From NCBI GenBank assembly GCA_021405325.1, contig QWII01000046.1, positions 124,001 to 188,000 of the forward strand: DNA of 64,000 bases, in the 5' to 3' direction. Within the stretch, counting starts at the first letter, position 1. Each line of letters starts with the position of its first letter. The notes beneath the pieces are model-generated. The model saw only the letters and a program-made list of their open reading frames with translations, made no database searches and had not been told where the DNA came from. Both the position numbers and the translations under genes were made by a program. Shown in pieces: positions 7,295 through 16,678 of the stretch. The DNA is from Caldilinea sp. CFX5 (GTDB lineage Bacteria; Chloroflexota; Anaerolineae; Caldilineales; Caldilineaceae).

Positions 7295-10200
7295 ATGCTT
7301 GATGTACACACACCTTTCGTGGGTCGCACCACGGAAATGCAGCAACTGGTGGCCGCGTTTGAGCGCACCTGCGCCGGTCAAGGCGGCGTTGTGCTGTTGA
7401 CGGGCGAGCCAGGGATCGGCAAAACGCGTATGGCCGAGGAACTGGCCGCGCAAGCTGTGCAACAGGGAATGTTAGTCTTGTGGGGGCGTTGCTACGAAGG
7501 CGGCAGCGCACCGGCCTTCTGGCCCTGGGTGCAGATCCTGCGCGCTTATCTGCGCACCCATGATCTGTCGGCGCTACTGGCCGACAGCCCTGGCCACGCT
7601 ACCAACCTGGCGCGCCTGCTGCCTGAGCTGGGCGCACGGGCGCCGGCGATCGCGCCATTGCCGACCGATGAGGAACAGGCGCGTTTTTACCTTTTTCATA
7701 GCGTGACAACCCTCCTGCTGCGCGCGGCTCAAGCCCAGCCCCTGTTGCTGATTCTCGATGATCTCCAGTGGGCCGATGCCCCTTCCCTCGTATTGCTTCA
7801 ATTTCTGGCGAACGAAGTCCGCCCCGCACCCTTGTTCGTCGTGGGGGCGTATCGCGCGGGTGAGGTTGGGCGCGACCATCCGCTGACAAAGAGTTTGGAT
7901 GCGATGAGCCGTGTGCGTGACGTGCGTGTGATCACGCTGTATGGGTTGACAACAACCGCAGTCGCCACATTTCTGCAATCAACGTTGGGCCAACCACCAA
8001 ACACAGCGCTGGTGGCGACGATCCTCAACGAAACGGGGGGCAATCCTTTTTTCCTGGCCGAAGTGGCCTATCAGCTCCGCCAGCAAGAGGAGCAACAGGA
8101 TGGAATAGGCGTGCCGGAGCGCCACACGAAGCTGCCACCCACCGTGCGCGGTGCGATCCGCCAGCGCCTGAACCAGCTTTCTCCTACCTGCAACCGGCTA
8201 CTGACGCTGGCGGCGGTGATTGGGCGCGAATTTACGCTGACACGGCTGGCGCGCCTCAACGAACCATTCGCCCCGCTTGGGGCAAGCCTGGCGCAGGATC
8301 GGTTGCTCACCGCGTTAGACGAAGCCATACAAGCACAGTTGATCCAACCCTTTGCCGCCAGCGGCGCGACGACCGGGCGCTATCGTTTTATTCATGACTT
8401 GGTACGTGAAACCATCTACACCGAATTGCCCACCGCTGAACGCCTGCGCCTGCATCAACAAGTGGGCGCCCTATTGGAGCAGTTACATGTCGCCGACCCC
8501 GATGCGCACCTGGCCGAGTTGGCCTATCACTTTTGGCAGGCGGCTCCGTTGGGCGTGGTAGACAAGGCCCTAACCTATACTGTGCGCGCCGCCGAACGCA
8601 GCTTGCACGCCTTGGCCTATGAGGAAGCCGCCCGCACCTACGAACAGGCGTTAACCCTGCTGACCATGCAAGAGACCGTTGACCCGGCCCAGCACACCGA
8701 GGTGCTACTGGCGCTGGGCCATGTACAAACGCGAAGCGGGGAAAGTGCGCAAGCCCGTCAAACCTTTGATCGCACGGCCGCTTTGGCGCGTCAAACTGGC
8801 GCGACCAGGCCATTGGCGCAGGCGGCGTTGGGCTTTGCCGGCGATGTGGTGCGCCCTGGTGTGACGGATGAAGCGGTGATCGCCCGTTTGGAGGAAGCGC
8901 TGACCTTGCTTGGTGAAGGCGAAAGTGAGCCAGCCTTGCAAGTGCGCTTACTAGCGCGTCTGGCAATGGAGTATCGCTACTCGGCCTGGCGGGCGCGGGG
9001 CGATGCATTGAGCCGCCTGGCGCTGGGCCGGGCGCGCCAGCTCGGGGCTGCGACAGTACAGGAGAACGAAGGGCGTGCCGCGCTGGTCTACGCCCTCAAT
9101 GCCCGCCACTTTGCCATCCTGGCCCCCGACACGCTGGAAGAACGGATGGCAATCTCGCTGGAATTGGCGGCGCTAGCGGTGGCGCGTGGCGACCGGGAAT
9201 TGCTGTTCCAAAGCCTACCGTGGCGCGTGGCGGATCTGCTAACCGTGGGTAATCGCCAGGCCGCTGATGAGGCAATGGCGCAGGCAAATGCGTTGGCTGC
9301 TGAAATGCGGCAGCCGCTTTACCGCTGGTATGCCCAGGTCTTTTGCGCCCTGCAAGCGTTGCTACAAGGCGATTGGGTGGCTGCTGAACGGCTGGCGGAG
9401 AGCGCTTATGCAATTGGCGAACGGGTGCAGCCAGGCGGGGCGGCGGTTTACCGGGCGGCGCAACAATTCATGATACACTGGGAGCAGGGGCGACTGGCGG
9501 AAATGGCGGCGGTTTTTACCGATTTGGTGGCGCGCTTTCCAGCCATGCCGGTGTTGCGCTGCTTTCGCGCCTTGGCCCAATGGCACGCAGGGAACCAGGC
9601 CGCGGCGCAGACAGAATTGACCCAGTTATGTGCGAACCAAGCGGCTGCCCTCTCCTGGGATCAACTCTGGCTGGGCGGTGTAACGACCCTGGCTGAGCTC
9701 ACGCTTTTGCTGAGTGATCGCAACCATGCAGCCCTGTTGTATGAGTTATTATTGCCCTATGCCGAGCGCAATGTCATGGTGGGCGTCCCCAACTGCCTGG
9801 GCGCCGTTGCCGCCTATCTGGGGAGCCTGGCCGCCCTCCTGGGCCGACGGGAAGCGGCCATTGACCATTTTACCAGGGGGCTGGCGCTCAATCAACAACT
9901 GGCGATTCACCCCTTTCTGGCGCGCACCCAGGTCCGTTATGCCGCGTTCCTCTTGCCACAAGGGAACGCCAGTGATCGGGCCCAAGCCCATGCGCTGTTG
10001 CAACAAGCCCAAGCAACGGCGGAAGCATTGGATCTGACTGCACTGCGCGCCGAAATCACCCCCTTGTTGGCGACTGCCACCGCCCCAACCCTACCAGGGC
10101 TGACCCTGTCAGGGCTAACCCCGCGTGAGATCGAGGTGCTGCGCCTGATCGCCGCCGGTCACCCGACCAAAGCGATGGCTGCCACGCTGGTCGTCAGTGT

Positions 10201-10300
10201 GCCGACCGTGGAACGCCATATTACCCATATCTACGAAAAGCTGGGTGTCAATAGTCGGGCCGAAGCGACGGCTTATGCGTTGCGACAGGGTCTGGCCTGA
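7295..10300 (+). CDS. Large ATPase-LuxR transcriptional regulator (LAL/MalT type)
   Basis: 1001 residues. It opens with FVGRTTEMQQL and a Walker A GEPGIGKT (residues 37-44), with Walker B LLLILDDLQWAD near 149-160, i.e. an AAA_16/STAND NTPase. Residues about 410-900 are a long alpha-helical TPR-like region. The last 65 residues are a LuxR-type HTH (LTPREIEVLRLIAAG, VSVPTVERHITHIYEKLGV). Known relatives (MalT, streptomycete LAL regulators) use nucleotide-driven oligomerisation to activate transcription after binding an inducer. The start codon has only a weak AAGAAAG upstream. The next two genes on the same strand, a methyltransferase and a cyclase-like protein, are plausible targets; that link is inference from position. 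Confidence 0.9.
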   Translation: MLDVHTPFVGRTTEMQQLVAAFERTCAGQGGVVLLTGEPGIGKTRMAEELAAQAVQQGMLVLWGRCYEGGSAPAFWPWVQILRAYLRTHDLSALLADSPGHATNLARLLPELGARAPAIAPLPTDEEQARFYLFHSVTTLLLRAAQAQPLLLILDDLQWADAPSLVLLQFLANEVRPAPLFVVGAYRAGEVGRDHPLTKSLDAMSRVRDVRVITLYGLTTTAVATFLQSTLGQPPNTALVATILNETGGNPFFLAEVAYQLRQQEEQQDGIGVPERHTKLPPTVRGAIRQRLNQLSPTCNRLLTLAAVIGREFTLTRLARLNEPFAPLGASLAQDRLLTALDEAIQAQLIQPFAASGATTGRYRFIHDLVRETIYTELPTAERLRLHQQVGALLEQLHVADPDAHLAELAYHFWQAAPLGVVDKALTYTVRAAERSLHALAYEEAARTYEQALTLLTMQETVDPAQHTEVLLALGHVQTRSGESAQARQTFDRTAALARQTGATRPLAQAALGFAGDVVRPGVTDEAVIARLEEALTLLGEGESEPALQVRLLARLAMEYRYSAWRARGDALSRLALGRARQLGAATVQENEGRAALVYALNARHFAILAPDTLEERMAISLELAALAVARGDRELLFQSLPWRVADLLTVGNRQAADEAMAQANALAAEMRQPLYRWYAQVFCALQALLQGDWVAAERLAESAYAIGERVQPGGAAVYRAAQQFMIHWEQGRLAEMAAVFTDLVARFPAMPVLRCFRALAQWHAGNQAAAQTELTQLCANQAAALSWDQLWLGGVTTLAELTLLLSDRNHAALLYELLLPYAERNVMVGVPNCLGAVAAYLGSLAALLGRREAAIDHFTRGLALNQQLAIHPFLARTQVRYAAFLLPQGNASDRAQAHALLQQAQATAEALDLTALRAEITPLLATATAPTLPGLTLSGLTPREIEVLRLIAAGHPTKAMAATLVVSVPTVERHITHIYEKLGVNSRAEATAYALRQGLA

Positions 10301-10492
10301 TACCGATTTCCCGTCTATCATGACTCATATCATGGCTTTCCCTCACCTGGTCGGCTGTCATATCATGGATCACCCATCGGCAAAATCATGGCTTTCCAGC
10401 ATAGAAACTTTCCTTGTCTTGTACTAAAGTGATCAACAAGCGAGCCAAAAGCTCACAACATCCGAATCACTAAACCGACAAGAGAGGAAATT

Positions 10493-11542
10493 ATGTCTAC
10501 ACAAACAACTGCAACCGTTACTACGCATCAACCCTCGCCGCACGAGATCGTTCTCAGCACGGCGTTGAGTTATCTTTCCGCCCGTGCGCTCCATGTGGCG
10601 GCGGATCTGGGCATTGCTGATCATTTGAAAGATGGTCCACGCGGCATTGACGACCTGGCCAGCGCAACCGGCGCTCACGCCCCGTCACTCTACCGGTTGT
10701 TGCGCACCCTAGCCGGGCAGGGTATCTTTGCCGAAACCACGCCCGGCCATTTCGGCTTGACCCTGGCAGCGGCGGTGCTGCAAAGGGGCATCCCCGGTTC
10801 GGTCTATGACGCCGTGCGCATGATCGGCGATATGACCGGCGACGGCCCCTGGTGGAGCGCCGTCGGTCATCTGCGCCACAGCGTCATGACCGGTCAACCG
10901 GGCTGGGATTATGTGGTCGATGCACCTTTCTTCGACTACCTGGCGCTAAATCCCAAAGCGGGGGCGTGGTTTGACCGGGGGCTGGCGAACTTTACGATTG
11001 TCGAAAATGCCGCCATTGCCCAGGCGTATGATTTTAGCGGGGCGCGCCGGGTGATCGACATTGGTGGCGGCCAAGGGGGCTTTCTGGCCGAAATCCTCAA
11101 AGCCTTCCCCCAGGTGCAGGGCGTCCTTTGTGATCAGCCCCAGGTGCTGGCCGAACCGGCCTATCTCACCCAAGACGGTCTTTTGAACCGCTGCGACCTT
11201 GTGGGGATTGATTTCTTCCAGTCGGTCCCCAGTAGCGGCGATGTTTACCTGCTCAAGCGAATTCTACACGATTGGAATGACGAACATTCGGTGCAGATTC
11301 TACGCAATTGTCGGGCCGCCATGCACAAGGAGGCCCGCCTGCTCGTCGTCGATGTGGTGCTGCCCCCCGGCAATACCTTCCACCCCGGCAAGATTATGGA
11401 TATGTTGATGATGGCCTTGTTGGAAGGGCAGGAACGCTCGGAAGAGGAATTTTGCGCATTGTATCGCCAGGCCGCCCTACAGGTAACGCGGGTGATTCCC
11501 ACGCCGTCGATGTTATCGATTGTCGAAGGGGTGGCGGTGTAA
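10493..11542 (+). CDS. SAM-dependent O-methyltransferase (Methyltransf_2 family)
   Basis: 349 residues, start preceded by GAGAGGAAATT. The N-terminal 100 residues are the winged-helix dimerisation domain of small-molecule O-methyltransferases (LSTALSYLSARALHVAADLGI, LYRLLRTLAGQGIF). The SAM-binding loop is VIDIGGGQGG (about 187-196), and KRILHDWND near residue 260 carries the catalytic His with the following Asp. The length and order match caffeate, acetylserotonin and polyketide O-methyltransferases. It lies 190 bases after the LAL regulator and before a SnoaL-like protein, a pairing often seen in aromatic or polyketide tailoring, but no synthase is present here, so the substrate is open. 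Confidence 0.9.
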   Translation: MSTQTTATVTTHQPSPHEIVLSTALSYLSARALHVAADLGIADHLKDGPRGIDDLASATGAHAPSLYRLLRTLAGQGIFAETTPGHFGLTLAAAVLQRGIPGSVYDAVRMIGDMTGDGPWWSAVGHLRHSVMTGQPGWDYVVDAPFFDYLALNPKAGAWFDRGLANFTIVENAAIAQAYDFSGARRVIDIGGGQGGFLAEILKAFPQVQGVLCDQPQVLAEPAYLTQDGLLNRCDLVGIDFFQSVPSSGDVYLLKRILHDWNDEHSVQILRNCRAAMHKEARLLVVDVVLPPGNTFHPGKIMDMLMMALLEGQERSEEEFCALYRQAALQVTRVIPTPSMLSIVEGVAV

Positions 11543-11574
11543 CGCCAGGCGTGTTCCGTGCCGTAAGTCTTTCT

Positions 11575-11675
11575 CGGCAAACCCGTCCCAGAGGGACGAC
11601 TGAGTTTAGGGCGAGAAAATGATGGTATCTTGATTGCTGTCTCTAAACTCAAGCCTCCCGACGGGACAGATGACC
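11575..11675. terminator. Imperfect inverted repeat after the methyltransferase gene
   Basis: A left arm around GTCCCAGAGGGACGACTGAGTTTAG pairs imperfectly with a right arm around CTAAACTCAAGCCTCCCGACGGGAC. The most solid part is the TGAGTTTA/TAAACTCA core. It sits between the methyltransferase and the cyclase gene, so it could terminate or attenuate transcription between them. Confidence 0.35.
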
Positions 11676-11737
11676 CCGTAAGATTTCTGTGACAAAGTAG
11701 TTGGTGAAAAAAAGTCGTTAGTGAACTAGGAGTGATT

Positions 11738-12181
11738 ATGTCAACGGTAAATATCACAAGCGAACTTGAACGAAATAAAGCCCTGGCGGCGCAATTTAAT
11801 GAGGAAGTAAAAAACAAACACAATCTCGCCGCCATTGATGATCTGTTAAGTGAAGATTTTGTCAACCACAGCGAAATTCCTGGGTTTCCCTCAAACCGGG
11901 AAGGGGTCAAAGCCTTCTTTGCCTATTGGGCGCAAGCTTTTCCTGATCTTACCTGCACCGTCCACGACCGGATTGCGGAAGGAGATCGGGTGGTTGATTT
12001 TTTTACGCTGACAGGCACGCATCATGGCGAGTTTCTGGGCATTCCGGCGACGGGGCGGCGGGTGCAGTACAACGGGATGCACATCTTTTCCTTTGCCGAT
12101 GGTCAAATGACCGGCCACTGGAATGTGCTGGATCTGCTCACCTTAATGATGCAGCTTGGCGTGGTTCCTATGCCGCAATAG
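11738..12181 (+). CDS. SnoaL-like polyketide cyclase / ester cyclase family protein
   Basis: 147 residues from the ATG at 11738, with AGGAG just upstream (a GTG two codons earlier is less likely). It is a compact NTF2-like fold with the family's usual landmarks: FVNHSEIPGFP, AYWAQAFPDLTCTVHDRIAEGD, GTHHGEFLGIPATGRRV and GMHIFSFADGQMTGHWNVLD. SnoaL relatives catalyse intramolecular aldol cyclisation in polyketide pathways, but many environmental members have unknown roles. The position after an O-methyltransferase fits small-molecule tailoring. It is convergent with a Uma2 gene, and a strong hairpin separates them. Confidence 0.82.
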   Translation: MSTVNITSELERNKALAAQFNEEVKNKHNLAAIDDLLSEDFVNHSEIPGFPSNREGVKAFFAYWAQAFPDLTCTVHDRIAEGDRVVDFFTLTGTHHGEFLGIPATGRRVQYNGMHIFSFADGQMTGHWNVLDLLTLMMQLGVVPMPQ

Positions 12182-12250
12182 CCTAAGTGCAGGTTGCGAC
12201 AACGGTGAAAAGATAGGTGATTTGACGCTCAGTCAGCGGATATTGATTGT

Positions 12251-12306
12251 CACTGGAACAGGCATCATAGTCACCATGAACGGTGATTATGATGCCTGTT
12301 CCAGTG
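12251..12306. terminator. 25-bp stem hairpin between convergent genes
   Basis: Arms at 12251-12275 and 12282-12306 pair over 25 bases with a single G-T wobble and a 6-nt loop (ATGAAC). It lies between the cyclase gene on + and the Uma2 gene on -. It could be a bidirectional terminator or a small palindromic mobile repeat. Confidence 0.6.
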
Positions 12307-12368
12307 TCGCAAGCGATTCCTTGCCCCATTTTGCTTGGCCGCGACTTTGAAACGGAATCACATTGTTG

Positions 12369-12977
12369 TCAATCGAATAAACTGGCGACTACACAGCGAA
12401 AGCCTGGCAACAGCGGTGACGTTAGCGTTTCTTCTGACAGCAGCGTGGCTACCAACTGGAGTTCGCCCTCTTCCCGGCGATAGAGTTCAACCTGCTGTAA
12501 GCGCCAATCCAAAATCCAATATTCACGCACACCCTGCATTTCGTAGAGTCTGCGTTTCGCTGTCCGATCGTGCTCTTCGTTGCGCAGGCCAAAAGAGAGT
12601 ACCTCCACCGCCAAATCGGGTGCGCCGGTTAGATGACCGGCGTCGTCCATTAAGTCGGCAAGCCGGTCTTGACTCACCCAGGCAACGTCGGGAATTACAT
12701 CATTGGCGTCGCTAAAGATCACACCGGGCGTAACAGCAACGCTGCCTTGCCCATGCTCGCGACACCAAAGTTTTAACTCCAGGTAGACATTGCCACAAGT
12801 TGTTTGGTGATGCCAATGGGGCGACTTTGACATAAAAAGATCTCCGTTGATGATCTCGTAGCGCGTCCCGTTTTCTGGCAACAGCTCCAAATCACTACTG
12901 CGCCAGGAACCGCGGCGCGGTCGCGCCTTTTCTTTGGTGGTTGGTTGGGTTGTGGGGATGGCTACTGCTGTCGCCAT
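12369..12977 (-). CDS. Uma2 family endonuclease-like protein
   Basis: 202 residues; the ATG at 12977 (MATAVAIPTT) follows GGAGG by five bases, so it is preferred to the GTG two codons upstream. Uma2 (DUF820) proteins have a PD-(D/E)XK fold; here the signature parts are RYEIINGDLFM, VIPDVAWVSQDR, GAPDLAVEVLS and a final strand around VREYWILDWRLQQVELYRR. The acidic residues in the PDV/PDLAVEV segment form the presumed metal site. The family is hugely expanded in cyanobacteria and Chloroflexota; its cellular role is unknown. A second member with a different architecture is at 18510-19385. Confidence 0.85.
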   Translation of the reverse strand: MATAVAIPTTQPTTKEKARPRRGSWRSSDLELLPENGTRYEIINGDLFMSKSPHWHHQTTCGNVYLELKLWCREHGQGSVAVTPGVIFSDANDVIPDVAWVSQDRLADLMDDAGHLTGAPDLAVEVLSFGLRNEEHDRTAKRRLYEMQGVREYWILDWRLQQVELYRREEGELQLVATLLSEETLTSPLLPGFRCVVASLFD

Positions 12978-13091
12978 AAACACCTCCAGGAAATCAATAA
13001 GACAACCAAATGTCCCAAACTGATTATAGCATACTTGCTGGAACAGAAATAATTCAAATTGGCTGGTATAATCAACAAGACGGGTAGGGGA

Positions 13092-13913
13092 TTACATCTT
13101 TGGCGTTGTGGCATTGCGCCAGAAATCGAGAAATTTGCGGGTGGCGCGACCGGCGGCCCGTCCCACCTGTTGCGCCCCCTGATCGAACCCTTCCATCAGC
13201 GTATCGGAAAGATTGGCCATGGTAGCCGCCAGCGATTCCTGGGTCCACTCGCTCAGTTTCAGCCCGTCCAACGTCATCGTCGCACCGAGGCTCTGTTCCA
13301 GCGGGCCGACACTGGCTGGGCCGGTTTTGATGTAGGTTTTGGCCCGTTGCCCCACGGTGTAAGTCATGAGGACATTCGACCCGGCGGCTTTTGCCACGTT
13401 TACCACTGGTAGCGCCCGACCAACGGTGCTGCGGGCCAGCCGTTGCGTTGCGTGCTGCGCCAATTGTTGGCCCCCTTTGGCGATCAGATCCTCGGCGGCA
13501 TTCTGGTTGCCGCTTGGTCGTTGCGTCGGCTGGTTGCCCAGGGGCAGACCGAGGGCAACGGCCAGATAAAAGGGCTTTTCATTGGGACGGAAGGGGTAGC
13601 GGTAGATCGTGGCAATGTCGAGGACAAGTTCGGCCTGTCGTTGGTGGGTCGTGTTGATCTGATTCGCCAGCGCGCCAACCGCCAGCGCGCCGATGATACT
13701 GAGCGCCGGTAGAACGGCCAGACCGGCGTTGGCTGCGCTCTGGCTCGCCACTTGCATACAACTGTTCCGAATGACCAGCTCGACCAATTCATCGGCTGTC
13801 TTATTTGGATATTGGCGGTGTAACGCTAACACGCGTTGGGTCGAGGCGATGTCGGCAGCGTCCATCGACCGATGATTGTCGCTATTGGCTGGTTGCGCGG
13901 GTACGTTTGTCAT
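13092..13913 (-). CDS. EcsC-like protein, function unknown
   Basis: 273 residues; GGAG lies eight bases before the ATG. The central part, a hydrophobic segment (AGLAVLPALSIIGALAVGALANQI, interrupted here for length by no charged residue) followed by a helix with QAELVLDIATIYRYPF, resembles the EcsC family, where a glycine-rich hydrophobic hairpin precedes an arginine/aspartate-containing helix. The N-terminus is polar and disordered-looking; the C-terminus is helical (LSDTLMEGFDQGAQQVG). There is no signal peptide. Its neighbours are a Uma2 gene and a pseudogene and give no functional clue. Family assignment is tentative. Confidence 0.5.
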   Translation of the reverse strand: MTNVPAQPANSDNHRSMDAADIASTQRVLALHRQYPNKTADELVELVIRNSCMQVASQSAANAGLAVLPALSIIGALAVGALANQINTTHQRQAELVLDIATIYRYPFRPNEKPFYLAVALGLPLGNQPTQRPSGNQNAAEDLIAKGGQQLAQHATQRLARSTVGRALPVVNVAKAAGSNVLMTYTVGQRAKTYIKTGPASVGPLEQSLGATMTLDGLKLSEWTQESLAATMANLSDTLMEGFDQGAQQVGRAAGRATRKFLDFWRNATTPKM

Positions 13914-13953
13914 GGTACAACTCCAAAGTGGTTAGGCTGATTCGCTCTTCCAT

Positions 13954-14308
13954 TCACTGATGCCGCATTTGCGGGTGCTGAAATTCGCGCAAATAGGCAA
14001 GAAAGGCATCTTCCACCTTCCGGTTGGGGTAATAGAGTTCAAAGAGTCGTTTCTGCTTGTTGTAATTCTTGATGGTCAGGTAGCCGGTTTAGTTTAAAAT
14101 CTAGATGAATGACCGGATGCTTTTCCCAGGTGTACGGGCTATCATACAGCCATAGCTCACGAAAGAACTCGCGGTTTCCTGTAAAAATTTCCAACAGGGT
14201 AGAAACCAATATACTCTTACCAAAGCGACGCGGGCGTGCCAAAAAGTAGATCCCCTTCGGGTTGCGGATCAGTTCATAGATCAGCCGCGGCTTATCGATG
14301 TTGATCTA
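13954..14308 (-). pseudogene. Decayed AAA-ATPase / DUF1703-type gene
   Basis: Two out-of-frame pieces of one protein family remain. The 5' piece reads INIDKPRLIYELI and FLARPRRFGKSILVSTLLEIF, the hallmark N-terminus of predicted AAA-ATPases with a C-terminal nuclease domain. At about 14085 it jumps to a later part read in another frame (TGYLTIKNYNKQKRLFELYYPN, the linker before the nuclease domain), ending at TGA 13954-13956. The start has been lost where the sequence meets the 3' end of the dehydratase gene. Both ends and the middle are missing, so it is inactive. Confidence 0.75.
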
Positions 14309-15478
14309 AATAACCACTGTTCTCTTCTCAATTTTAGTATCATCCAACACCATCCCCAAGCCCGGCAAGGGGGGAAGATTGATAGCGCCATTTTCTGGGC
14401 GGTAGATGGGGCTATGGAAATATTGCTTGACCTCTTGATAGCGCACCAGATACTCAACCCGCGGCACCGCGGCCGGTGACTGAGCGCCGGCCACATGAAG
14501 TGCGGGTAGCAACGAATGGCCGTGGGCAATCAATGGCACCTCAAACGACGAGGCCAGCGCACAGAGCTTCATCTGTTCAGTGATGCCGCCGGTCCAGTCG
14601 GGGTCATTTTGTAGGATGTCCACCGCCTGGTTGACCAGCAGTTCTTTGGTCTGCCAGCGAGTGTAGACATGTTCACCGGTGGCAATCGGCACCGAGGCGA
14701 CCCCCTTGAGCTTGCGAAACTCGCTGACCCGCTCCGGCGGAATCGGCTCTTCGACCCAGAAGGGACGCAGCGGCTCCAATGCGCGCACCATCTGGCTGGC
14801 ATAGGTGAGATCCCAGCCCATAAAGGCGTCAAACATGATCTGGTAGTGCGGGCCGACGGCGTCGCGCACGGCTTGGGCCATGGCCAGATTTTTGTCCATG
14901 CCTTCGGCACCGTCGCCAGGGCCGTAGCGGAAGAACCACTTCTGGGCGGTGTAGCCCAAGGCTTTGTACTCTTGGGCCAGCGCAGCGGCGTCCGCCGGTA
15001 TGGTGGAGAAGCCCAACATGCTGGCATAGGCGGGAACTGCGGGACGGGTCGGGCCGCCCAGCAGGCGGTAGACCGGCTGGTTCCACGCTTTGCCCTTGAG
15101 ATCCCAGAGCGCACAATCGACCACACTGACCGCGGTCATAAATAAGCCGGAGCGGCCATGCCGGTCGAGACGGATCATCTGGTCGTAGAGCAATTCGGTG
15201 GCTAGCGGGTCGCGCCCGCTGAGATAGGGGCGCAGCGTATGCTGGATGTGAAAGGCTTGCCACTCTTCAATCGGGCCGAAGAAGCCGGCGACCCCTTCGT
15301 CCGTCTGGATCTCGACATAGAGGGCATGGAGCGCAGCGCCGGCAACCGGGGTGTTGACGCTGCCGGTGTTGAATTCGGGGTAGAGATCGATCTGGCGCGC
15401 CTGGCGCATCCCTGGCGGAAAGGTGGGGCCGTGGTAATGGCCGTCCACGCGCAAGAGGGTGACATCGGTGATTTTCAT
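14306..15478 (-). CDS. Enolase-superfamily sugar-acid dehydratase/racemase
   Basis: 390 residues from MKITDVTLLRVDG (ATG at 15478); longer readings run into repeat sequence and are rejected. It has an N-terminal capping domain and a C-terminal TIM barrel of the mandelate racemase/muconate lactonising type. Visible active-site residues are K180 in TAQKWFF, the metal ligands D217 (DAFMGWD), E243 (WVEEP) and E269 (ATGEHVYTR), and a His at 319-321 (IAHGHS). Members dehydrate acid sugars such as galactonate, or racemise 2-hydroxyacids; the exact substrate cannot be read from the motifs. With the downstream-acting dehydrogenase at 15734 and the divergent oxidoreductases it suggests sugar-acid catabolism. 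Confidence 0.85.
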   Translation of the reverse strand: MKITDVTLLRVDGHYHGPTFPPGMRQARQIDLYPEFNTGSVNTPVAGAALHALYVEIQTDEGVAGFFGPIEEWQAFHIQHTLRPYLSGRDPLATELLYDQMIRLDRHGRSGLFMTAVSVVDCALWDLKGKAWNQPVYRLLGGPTRPAVPAYASMLGFSTIPADAAALAQEYKALGYTAQKWFFRYGPGDGAEGMDKNLAMAQAVRDAVGPHYQIMFDAFMGWDLTYASQMVRALEPLRPFWVEEPIPPERVSEFRKLKGVASVPIATGEHVYTRWQTKELLVNQAVDILQNDPDWTGGITEQMKLCALASSFEVPLIAHGHSLLPALHVAGAQSPAAVPRVEYLVRYQEVKQYFHSPIYRPENGAINLPPLPGLGMVLDDTKIEKRTVVI

Positions 15479-15606
15479 TGGGTTTCTCGCTTTCCCGGAT
15501 TGGTTGATCGGTTGGCTGGTTGCCAATAGCATAGCTCGATTCGCCGTAACGTGCAAGCACAACTTTGGCGGCGCCAGCCGGAGGGACGCGGAGCGTCCAG
15601 CCTGGA

Positions 15607-15698
15607 TTCCCACGCCGAGCGTGGGAACCAGCATCTGCTCGTTCCGCCGGACTTGCTCGTTCCGCCGGACTTGCTTGTTCCGCCGGTCACCGGCGGAA
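15607..15698. repeat. Hairpins and 18-bp tandem repeat between dehydratase and dehydrogenase genes
   Basis: First an 8-bp hairpin (TTCCCACG, loop CCGAG, CGTGGGAA, 15607-15627). Then three tandem 18-bp units starting GCTCGTTCCGCCGG at 15637, 15655 and 15673. The last unit pairs with a terminal CGGCGGAA to form an 8-bp GC-rich hairpin (15678-15698). It lies between two minus-strand genes and may terminate the dehydrogenase transcript. Confidence 0.55.
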
Positions 15699-15733
15699 TG
15701 CAGACTGGGCGCTCCGCGCCCCTAAACCGGGAG

Positions 15734-16678
15734 TTACACAACCCGGTTGATCAACGGCTCCCCACGCAGCCCCAGCTTTAAGTTATCAACCGACCGTTGC
15801 GCCATCGCACGACGCGTTTGGCGAGTAGCGCTGCCCAGGTGGGGTGCAATGACAAGATTTTGCTGTTGCAGCAGCGGATGGTCACGCGGCAGCGGCTCCG
15901 GCTCGGTGACATCGACGGCGGCAGCGTAGATCCACTTGTTTTGCAACGCTTCCAGTAGCGCATCGTGGTCGAGAACGCCGCCGCGGGCGACGTTGATCAG
16001 CACGGCGGTCGGCTTCATCAGCCGCAGTTCGTTACGCCCGACGATATGGCGTGTCTCCGGCGTCATCGGCACCGTGATCGCGATATAATCTGCTTCGCGT
16101 AGCAAGTCCTCTTTGGTGGCATAGATAGCACCCAACGCCGCCTCGGTTTGTGGACGGCGGTTGCGGTTGTGATAGAGCACCTTCATGTCAAAACCCTGCG
16201 CACGCCGGGCCAGTTGCGTGCCGATATTGCCCATGCCGATGATGCCCAACGTCGCGCCGTGAACCTCGTAGCCATGCAAAATACTGGGGTCATAGTGGGT
16301 GAATTCGGGACTGCGCGCGTAATGATCGCCGATGATCAGGTTACGGGCGGCGGCCATGAGCAGGGCAAAGGCCATGTCGGCGGTGGCGCCATCGACCAGG
16401 TTGGGCGTATTGCCGACGGGAATACCGCGCGCCTTGGCGTCAGCCAAATTGATATGATCGACGCCGACGCCAAAGTTGCTGATGACGCGCAACTTGGGCA
16501 TCCTGTCCATTAGTGCGCCATCAACTTTGGGATGGCCGTAGGTGAAATAGGCTTCGACCTGCTGGAGAATCGCCGGGGCGGTGGCCTCGCCTTGCCAGAG
16601 GTGGAGGACGCAATCGTCGCCGATCATCGCCATCATTTCCTCGTTGAGCAGGGTGTCGATCAAAACATGATAGGGCAT
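15734..16678 (-). CDS. D-isomer-specific 2-hydroxyacid dehydrogenase
   Basis: 314 residues; AAGGAGTC precedes the ATG. It is a cytosolic NAD(P)-dependent reductase with the Rossmann signature GIIGMGNIG (145-153) and the catalytic triad R232 (NVARGG), E259 (VDVTEPE) and H280 (APHLGSAT). After the second strand of the nucleotide fold the sequence is YHNRNRR, basic where NAD-specific enzymes carry an acidic residue, which favours NADPH and a glyoxylate/hydroxypyruvate-reductase-type activity. It is divergent from the Gfo/Idh gene at 17116 and upstream of the sugar-acid dehydratase on the same strand, fitting reduction of a 2-keto acid made in that pathway. Confidence 0.9.
   Translation of the reverse strand: MPYHVLIDTLLNEEMMAMIGDDCVLHLWQGEATAPAILQQVEAYFTYGHPKVDGALMDRMPKLRVISNFGVGVDHINLADAKARGIPVGNTPNLVDGATADMAFALLMAAARNLIIGDHYARSPEFTHYDPSILHGYEVHGATLGIIGMGNIGTQLARRAQGFDMKVLYHNRNRRPQTEAALGAIYATKEDLLREADYIAITVPMTPETRHIVGRNELRLMKPTAVLINVARGGVLDHDALLEALQNKWIYAAAVDVTEPEPLPRDHPLLQQQNLVIAPHLGSATRQTRRAMAQRSVDNLKLGLRGEPLINRVV

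Noticed and set aside
8388..9008. Long minus-strand open frame inside the large LuxR-type regulator
   Set aside because: Arg/Pro-rich shadow of a well-supported gene in GC-rich DNA; no motif.
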